Source of the DNA: Nephrocerus scutellatus
Lineage: Eukaryota > Arthropoda > Insecta > Diptera > Pipunculidae
Reading direction: 5' to 3'
Length of the DNA: 64,000 bases
Assembly: GCA_947095585.1 (NCBI GenBank)
Contig: OX352762.1
Span: 30,108,669-30,172,668, forward strand
Part shown: piece by piece, positions 57,500-64,000 of the stretch
Layout of the letters: every line of letters begins with the position of its first letter
Position numbering within the stretch: the first letter of the stretch is position 1
The notes under the pieces: generated by a model
The model's input: only the letters and a program-made list of their open reading frames with translations
Told to the model about the DNA's origin: nothing
Database searches by the model: none
Translations under genes and position numbers: made by a program

Positions 57500-58160
57500 A
57501 TGTAATGCACGTCCAGCCTAATTTTAGGTATCACTCGATTTTGCCACTCGAAACCAAGCGCCACCGATAGTGATGGTTTGGGCCGCCGTAACGGCCGAAA
57601 GCCGTTCACCGCTCGTTTTTTTGGACCGTGGCAACAAGATAAATGCTCAAATTTATCGGGATCATGTGTTGGAGGGAGCGTTGAAGCCTTGGGCACAAAA
57701 AAAAATCGGCCGCAGAGCCTGGACATTTAAACAGGACTCGACGCCGAGTCATAAGGCCATCAAGATTGGCTGAGAAACAACGTTCCGCGTTTCATTTCCA
57801 CTGCCCAATGGCCATCAAATTCACCAGATGCAAATCCGCTAGATTTCTCGGTTTGGGGTATTTTGAAGAGCAAGGTTGGGACAAAAAAATACCAAAGTGT
57901 CGATCATCTCAAGCAAGCGCTTCTCCGGGAATGGGCCAAAATACCGCAGAGCCACTTTCGTGCTGCATGCAATAACTTTGTCGGCCGTTTGAAGGCCATA
58001 ATCGCGGCTAAGGGTGGCCAAATCGAAAACTGCTAATGCAATTCGGAAATTTAAATATTTGTGAACATTTTTTTTTTTTTTTGATTCAATAAAATTCATC
58101 AAAAAATAAAAATTCTGTGGCGTTTTGTTTTGGTAACACTTCGTGTCAGTCACCCTGTAC
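57500..58160 (+). pseudogene. Tc1/mariner-superfamily transposase C-terminal remnant
   Basis: Reads VMVWAAVTAESRSPLVFLDR, then WTFKQDSTPSHKA (second catalytic Asp). After a frameshift at about 57770 it continues WLRNNVPRFISTAQWPSNSP, DANPLDFSVWGIL (third Asp) and a C-terminus AIIAAKGGQIENC. The 3' end CACTTCGTGTCAGTCACCCTGTAC looks like a terminal repeat of this superfamily. The N-terminal half and the opposite end were not found. It belongs to a different family from 36164-37104 and from the mariner at 43279. Confidence 0.75.
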
Positions 58161-58627
58161 AAAAATAAAATTTTTATTTCTTGGCTTTTTCGCTTATTAC
58201 TGATACAAGTTTGATAAAAACAGAACAGTTGCTACAAGAAAGAGGTTGTAACTGTGAGAAATCTTATGGAAAGTAGCGCTCTTAAAAAGCTGTAATTGCC
58301 ATCTCTGATCTTTTAGCACTTGAGATTCAATTTAAACAAAATATTTTCCTTCCGAATTTGATATTTCAAACCAGGAATAGATATCCATTAACGACAAAAG
58401 CAGAAGCTTTGTACCATCTTTGATTAAAAGAACATTAAAAGAACAGGAAGAGTTTGCTGAACTGTCAACTGATTTGACTTTGAAAGTATTATTTTCCAAT
58501 CAATCGATCGACAATTTGTAGCTTTCAATTAAAAAAAAAATATTTCATCCTGTATGATATAGCAGTGCAAATTATTTTGCGATTCGCTACTTAATATCTT
58601 TGTGAGTAACTCTATAAATAAACATAT

Positions 58628-58849
58628 AATATCGGCGCGACAGACCATGCGGTCCAAGGCCTGAGACTTCTCGCAACCATTTGTGTTGAGCATGCATATT
58701 TTTGCACACAAATGGAGGGACCTACAATGCCGGCGAATTGAGAAGTTTTCAGTGACAAGTTATTACTCTCGGACGTTTGTCAAACATTCGCGAGCGGTGG
58801 GACACCGTGGAAAATACTTTGGTGTTACTGGGATTCGACTTGCACACAA
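58628..58849 (-). mobile_element. tRNA-derived SINE, copy 3, 5' truncated at B box
   Basis: The complement begins near the B box (TCGAATCCCAGTAACACCAA) and carries GGTGTCCCACC, TTGTAGGTCCCTCCATTTGT and GGTCTGTCGCGCCGATATTA. Twelve-bp target duplications AAATAAACATAT lie at 58616-58627 and 58850-58861. Confidence 0.88.
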
Positions 58850-59034
58850 AAATAAACATATGGGACTCGAATTCAAAATATAGAGGAAAAATTGAGCAAC
58901 GTCTTTGGAAACTTTGATCGAATAACCAAGCTTATTAGTGATTCATTTAATATAAACTTTTTTTAAAACACTCTAAACTCAAAGTATTCCCGTACATGTG
59001 TAGGTGATTATAATTTTGATTAAACATTTTTCAA

Positions 59035-61330
59035 TTCAATTCAATTCAATTTTTTATTTATAGCGTTACAATAATTCTGAATTACGCTCAATTTACAGAG
59101 ATTTGATAAATTATATCTTACTTCTGAAAAACTTATAATGTAATATTTTAAAATTTATTGTTTAAAAAAAAAAAAAAAAAGGAAAGTATAATTAAAACCT
59201 ACAATTCAATCGACTGAGATGGTAATGACTAGATAACAAGAAAAACTATTATAACAAGTATGTAGCTTAACAAGTTAGCATTAAACAATAAGGCTATTTA
59301 TAAGTGGGTTCTCTGACATTTGGCAGCTCGTGAAAAATGCCTGCTTTATTGTCATTATTTTTGAGATATGTATTGTATGTTAGATCTATCATGCAGCACT
59401 CGAGTGGAATAGTGCCACGGCAGATCTAAACACATTTTCAATAACTTATTTTGGGCTATTTGCAATTTTTTTTTTGGGTCATAGCAAAAAAAACCAGACC
59501 GCGGCGCCATATAGGTAAATTGCTTGGAAAATGGTCTTACAGATTATTATTTTATTTTCTATGCTTAACAAAGACTTTCGATTTATTAAGGAATATAGCA
59601 TTTTGATCGCCAGATTTGATTTTTTAATAGTTTTCGAAATGTGTTCGCTAAATAATAGTTTTTTGTCAAGATAGATTTCTAGATATTTTACTGAATCATG
59701 CCATTCCACTACCACACCAGCGAATCGCTTATAATTTATTAATTTGTGCAATAGCCCCTTATGCCATACGGTGTCGAACGCCTTTTCAAAGTCTAACAAG
59801 ACAAGACCAGTGGACTTTTTGTTTTGTAAATTCGTTTTGACATGTTTACTAATTCTAAAGACCTGGTGAGCTGTAGAGTGAAACTGTCTAAAACCAAATT
59901 GTTCCAGTGGGAGAATATTTTTAGAATCTAGAACAGACAAAAGATGCTTTTTAAGAACCTTAGAACTTTAAGAACTTATGGGCCTGTAACTGTTTGCGTT
60001 AGATGCCAGTTTACCAGGTTTTAAAATGGGAACAATTTTGTCTTTCTTCCATATGTCAGGAAAGTGATTCAGTTTCAAGCAAGCGTTAAATAAAGATGAG
60101 TTGAATTCGAATCCGCATGACGGCAAATTCTTCAAATATATATTTTTAATATCATTAATACCTACTGATTTTCTTGTTTTAAGGCTTTTAATAAGAAATT
60201 TAATATCTTCAGGACTAACAGTTTCAACGTTTTGGGTAATATTTTCGTTGTTGAAGAAATTTTCGACATTATTACTTACAATTAGATCGTGCGAACTATT
60301 TCCGAAAACGTTTGTACTAACATGGTTGGTAGAAAAAGTGTCAGCTAACAATTTGGCCTTTTCTTCATTTGTAACGAACTTTATATTTTGGTCTAATAAA
60401 ACCGGCAAATGTCCATGTTTTTTCTTTATAATTTCGACAATGTTCCAAAAAGGCTTGCTGTGTTTGTCTAAGTCTCTTAACTTGGTGTTCCATGCGAGGT
60501 TTCTAAATTTCTGAATTTCACGTTTGATGCGTTTGTTAAAATAGTTAAGAAAGTCACGGGAAGATGGTTGCCTAAATCTTTGCCAATTTCTTCTGTGTAA
60601 ATTTCTTATTTTAATAAGACTTAAAATATACGAAGGTAATTTAACACAGTTATTCCCTAGACTTTTCTTAGGAACGGTTAACTCGATGCTATTGACAATT
60701 AAATTATTGAAGAACTGTATGCTTCTTTCGATTTTTGTAGTGTCAACTGCATCTTTAAGTTCGTTAGCTTTGTCAATAAGTCCACGATTAATTTTTTTTC
60801 TGTATTTTTTCCAGTTTGCCCTTTTAAGATCAAAACCACAATAATTATTTACTTGAGGTTCGTTTAATAATTTGCACATTATTGGAAGATGATCGGAGCA
60901 TAATTCGTTCAAAGTAACTGGTTCAGTGATTTTTAGCGGAATATTGGTTAAGAACAAATCTATTGTCGATGGGTTACAACGTACTGCTGCTGGAATATAG
61001 CTAGGATTTGGTAGATAAAGTATTGTAAAAGGATGCCTAATATTTTGATCAGCAAGTATGTTACTTTTTGTTATAAGTTTAACGTCTTTGCATTCCAAAC
61101 CTAGGGCAATTAGTTCATTTTTCAATTCGGTGGGATTTAATTTATCAAGACCGAAGAGTATAACTTTGAGGGATTTATCATGTGTGAAAAATTGAAGCTC
61201 TTTGCTTTTCAGTAAGAGACAAACTTTATTATGCGAGTGTACATTGTCACAAAAAATGTAAATGCCAATTGAAATAATTTTAATTGAATAATTAACAATA
61301 TCATTTTCAGTCAACAGTTTATGCACAAAC
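59035..61330 (-). mobile_element. Jockey-like LINE with two internal deletions
   Basis: The minus-strand 452-codon frame (61326-59968) starts in the ORF1 C-terminal region (KVILFGLDKLNPTELKNELI, the domain before the zinc knuckles). It jumps after ADQNIRHPFTILYLPNPS to the endonuclease end (STIDLFLTN...CSDHLPI), then the RT linker and RT fingers (TRKSVGINDIKN, NSYRPISS). The next frame (59940-59479) has QFGFRQFHSTAHQ and LLDFEKAFDTVWHKGLLHKL. It then skips the YADD-containing palm and resumes at VKYLEIYLDKKLLFSEHI. The 3' end is a TTGAA repeat tail (complement of 59035-59060). It is not functional. Confidence 0.82.
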
Positions 61331-61855
61331 GCACTCGATTTGTGTAAAATTGTGATTGGAGAAATAACTTTTTTTTAACAGTTCGCGCCGGAGTATCAAG
61401 TCATTATGGGAGAACTTTCTTTAAAACACTTGTTTTGCGGACTCTGTTTTTCCGCATCACTAGGAGATCTTTCGCGCTTTGACATTTTTGTTTGTTAGTT
61501 TTTTTTACGATTCTGGAAAATACTATGGAAAAATAGAACACACACGTCAGACGATGGTGGAGATCTGCACAGTACTGTTAAACATTTTTTACCAGAGATT
61601 TTTGAGTACGTTATTTACCAATACCCAAGCGGGTGACCACCGTATCGTGTCGCTTTTGTGTGTCGTGTGTTCGGGACAAAAATAAAGTTTGGAATATATT
61701 GGTGATCCGAAAGACAAATAAGTCAGACTTGTTGAATTTTTGATTAGATACGTTGTTTATTCAGAAAAAATGCTAAAAAGGTTGATACATTTGGTTACAT
61801 TATGAGTTCGGCTAAAAGAGACCTGGCGATATTCGAACAAAAAGGCTGAAGCCAG
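61331..61855. other. Unassigned sequence between LINE and piggyBac remnant
   Basis: No gene recognised. Short frames only. Confidence 0.35.
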
Positions 61856-61857
61856 GT

Positions 61858-62480
61858 ATGCTCAATGGAATGTCTAAGATCCCGATCTCCATAAACAGAC
61901 GCGGAATATGGTGGGTCTGTGACTTTTTGACGTACTGTCCACTACAACGCCAAATATATACTAGCAAAATAAACAACACTACCATTAGTCAAGGAGTTGT
62001 AAAGTTGGAACTTGACTTCTGTAGGCAGAGAAAAAAAAACAAAAGATATGTGTACACCGAGTTTAAACACTCCAGAACTAGGGAAGTCACATCTAGTTTG
62101 TTTGGATTTGCTGAAAATGGCACAATGTGCTCCTACGTCCCAGCGGCAAACAGATCAGTGGTTCAGTTGTCCACCATTCACAGGAATGCAGCTTGGTCAG
62201 AACGACTGAAGAACAAGCCAGATAATGTATTATAATAAAATAAAGGGCGGCGTAGACACGATGGACAAAATTTTGTTCCAGTACTCCACAAAACGGACAA
62301 CTTCACGATGTCCTTTTCCGATGTTTTATAATATTATAGTCGTGGCCGCATTTACAGGGTATATTATACCCTTACATAAGGAAAACCACCCACTCGATTC
62401 CGCCAATAATTTCGGAAGATTGTAGTTCATCGAAAACTTGAGAGAGGAGTTCTTCCGTCCTCTGATATTGGAAAGATTAA
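61858..62480 (+). pseudogene. piggyBac-like transposase remnant
   Basis: Two overlapping frames: REVTSSLFGFAENGTMCSYV then PAANRSVVQLSTIHRNAAWS (to 62235) and YNKIKGGVDTMDKILFQYST then KRTTSRCPFPMFYNIIVVAA (62225-62425). YNxxKGGVDTMDK and RRxxRWP-type words are hallmarks of the piggyBac catalytic core region, the D of GGVDTMD being a conserved acidic residue. A frameshift and stops follow. The N-terminal part and terminal repeats were not found. Confidence 0.82.
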
Positions 62481-62689
62481 AAAATGTTTTCATTACTGCA
62501 AGATTTCATATCATATCATATCATAGAAAGAAACCGTTTTAGGAAACATAAAACATAAATTTACATTGTCTACAATTTTTACTATAGACAATTAGGTCAT
62601 TGTATTTGGCAGCAATCCCTAACAATAATAAAAGGAATCTTAAAAATACATATTTTATTTTTGTGTTGTTGTTAAATGTTCTATTTATT

Positions 62690-62778
62690 TTCATTCATAA
62701 AACTAGCGGGGTCGCCAAAATGCTACAACTGAAAAAATGGGTCGCGAGAAAAAAAGGTCAAGAACCCCTGCTATAGAG
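62690..62778. repeat. Possible hAT-type terminal sequence
   Basis: Contains AGCGGGGTCGCC...GGGTCGCGAGAAAAAAAGGT and ends AAGAACCCCTGCTATAG. Its complement CAGGGGTTCTTGACC resembles ends of non-autonomous hAT elements. The other end was not found. Confidence 0.3.
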
Positions 62779-62827
62779 GTTCCGATAAATTTGAAGGCTA
62801 AATTATATAATTATTTGTAATACTTTC

Positions 62828-63095
62828 TTTGTCAGGGTTTTTTGTAGTTTTCCCTGATCGTGATCCATTGATTAAAGCAATATGGACTTGCTTCGTTTTA
62901 GTTTCGTGATCGTTTTCCGTATTGCTTTTTCAATAAATCAGCGAGAACTGCAAGAAAATTTAAAATTGAAACCGGCTACAAACGTGAGGAATGTGATATA
63001 TCGTAAATTACATTCCTTCCATTTTTCAACTTTAATAAAGGGCTTAGCTAACCGTATTGCCGTGGCGCAAGTCATTCAGAGATTTCTCCCTTGGC
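62828..63095 (+). repeat. Repeat family E, second copy
   Basis: Matches the complement of 13155-13440: TTTTTTGTAGTTTTCCCTGA, CGTATTGCTTTTTCAAT, AACCGGCTACAAACGTGAGG, AATAAAGGGCTTAGC and GCGCAAGTCATTCAGAGA. It ends CTTGGCAATAAATTTTCATA then A-rich sequence. The frame at 62882-63100 is a by-product. No RT coding lies upstream here, supporting an independent retroposed unit or a 5'-truncated LINE end. Confidence 0.65.
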
Positions 63096-63119
63096 AATAA
63101 ATTTTCATACAGAAAAAAA

Positions 63120-63500
63120 TAAAAAATGTTATTCATCTGTATTTCATCTCTCAAGGTCATGTGAAAGGTGCTCAAAAGGACCCTCAAAGAAGTTGGAAAA
63201 AAAATTTTCAACCCATCACACGCGTCAGAAGCTGCAAAAACTGCTATTTTGGACTACTATAGAATATTCCGATCATGCATTCTTCATTAAAAAAAATTTG
63301 AATGCGTGAATCCAGCAGGAATCTTCAAATTGGATGTTTCTGAGTAAAAAGACGTTCTACTTAATTTACCCAAAAGCCGTATTACTTTCTTGTTGAAGGT
63401 CTTCACTTTGAAAAACAAGGCAAAGTGAAAGAGACACTCAACAAAATTTTAGCACTCTAGGTCGTGTGGTTAAAAAGTAGTCGAAATACAGAAAAAGGGA
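63120..63500 (+). repeat. Repeat family D, copies near lbk upstream exon
   Basis: CTCAAGGTCATGTGAAAGGT, ACCCTCAAAGAAG, TTTCAACCCATCACACGCGT (63140-63225) and CTCTAGGTCGTGTGGTTAAA (about 63450). Partial tandem units as at 32170-32600. Confidence 0.5.
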
Positions 63501-63780
63501 TCAAGCCAAGTTAAATAAAAGTTTTTAAAAAGGAGATTTGTTGGCGAAGTAAACAAGGATTTGCTCTTAAAAAATGCATTGCAATATAAAAATATTACTA
63601 AAGTTTTTAAGTATACGCTAATAAAACATTGTAAATTTATGATTATGGTCTTTGAAGAGTTATAGTGTTATTAAAACAAGACCGCATCTATTTGTATGCT
63701 GAAAATAGGTAGGTTAATTCAAAGTAAACTAAATTATACAATTACGTAACATTTGAAGCGTTAAAACTTGTTATACTTAC

Positions 63781-64000
63781 AGCACTTGAACATAATTCGG
63801 AAGTTGTGGCACCTTGTTCAAGTGGTTACTCCTGCAACCAAAATAAGTACCCAAACAAGAACACTCTTTTGGGCAAGTATTTACTACTACTACCGTCGCT
63901 TTTTCATACTGCTTACCGCTGCCGTCGATAAACCCCTGTGTTACTAATGAACTATTTTCCACGGATGTTTGGCGACTATTTCGAATAATCGGAAACCTTT
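63781..64000 (-). CDS. lbk: lbk exon (N-terminal LRR cap), runs off window
   Basis: This is the most upstream lbk coding sequence visible. The frame is open from the window edge, so the start codon and any signal peptide lie outside. It encodes a cysteine cluster of LRRNT type (NTCPKECSCLGTYFGC, spacing C-x3-C-x-C-x6-C) followed by the first LRR strand ending in PNYVQVL. The exon ends at a GT donor (GTAAGT, complement of 63775-63780) in phase 2. Joined to the exon at 35546..35475 it restores a perfect LRR (VQVL then DLAKNKL), which identifies this as the same gene 28.2 kb away. The LRRNT cap normally closes the hydrophobic core of an extracellular LRR domain. Its upstream acceptor is not visible. 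Confidence 0.85.

Noticed and set aside
62882..63100. 72-codon frame
   Set aside because: Lies wholly in repeat family E, whose other copy (13145-13470) does not keep the frame.
1..64000. CRISPR array, rRNA genes, bacterial operons
   Set aside because: The tandem repeats present (363, 114, about 110 and 16 bp) have no spacer pattern, and no rRNA core sequence was seen. The sequence is eukaryotic.

Overview
The window reads as nuclear DNA of a dipteran fly. It is A+T-rich, its one host gene has phased introns, and it carries an insect-type mix of Ty3/gypsy-like, BEL/Pao, jockey-like, LOA-like, Tc1/mariner, piggyBac, MITE and SINE elements. No prokaryotic gene organisation is present. The assignment rests on protein similarity recognised by eye; genus and species cannot be given.

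HOST GENE. One conserved gene lies on the minus strand and leaves the window at the right edge: a leucine-rich-repeat plus immunoglobulin transmembrane receptor, the fly LRIG homologue (lambik, lbk). Eight coding exons can be joined with consistent phase: 64000..63781 (N-terminal LRR cap), 35546..35475, 35408..35199, 35124..34981 and 34922..34093 (LRRs and C-terminal cap), 34024..33650 (Ig1), 33577..33296 (Ig2) and 24107..22810 (Ig3, membrane segment, cytoplasmic tail, stop). Two introns are very large, 28.2 kb and 9.2 kb, and both are filled with transposable elements. The 9.2-kb intron also holds a decayed duplicate of part of the Ig2 exon (about 24495-24635).

LEFT PART, 1-22.8 kb, downstream of lbk. 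1-5.4 kb is mostly AT-rich DNA without genes. 5407-16926 is a minus-strand Ty3/gypsy-like compound with three LTRs and two defective internal regions, flanked by ATAT on both sides. 17-19 kb has a duplicated repeat, a tRNA-derived SINE with a perfect 17-bp target duplication, and a LINE 3' end with a 12-bp duplication. 19.2-21.2 kb holds a jerky/Tigger-like transposase fragment and an RTE-like LINE. A second SINE follows at 21.2-21.5 kb.

INTRON 7, 24.1-33.3 kb. Contents are the pseudo-exon, a jockey-superfamily LINE carrying a 254-bp MITE, a copy of dispersed repeat family A, and a LOA-like LINE with ORF1, endonuclease remnant, RT and RNase H.

INTRON 1, 35.5-63.8 kb. The main items are a complete BEL/Pao element with identical 322-bp LTRs, an open 1718-codon polyprotein frame and a Tc1/mariner-type deletion derivative in its leader; a four-level nest (mariner > LINE-2 > LINE-1 > repeat A); a gag remnant of the gypsy-like family; Helitron-like end-to-end elements; a modular tandem cluster of repeat A; a third SINE; a jockey-like LINE with two internal deletions; a second Tc1/mariner-type fragment; and a piggyBac-like transposase remnant.

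The window is one developmental-type receptor gene whose introns act as a reservoir of mobile DNA. Target duplications and paralogous empty sites make the order of several insertions readable directly from the sequence. No new multigene system was found. The least described items are the SINE family, the modular repeat family A, the MITE, and the duplicated Ig pseudo-exon.
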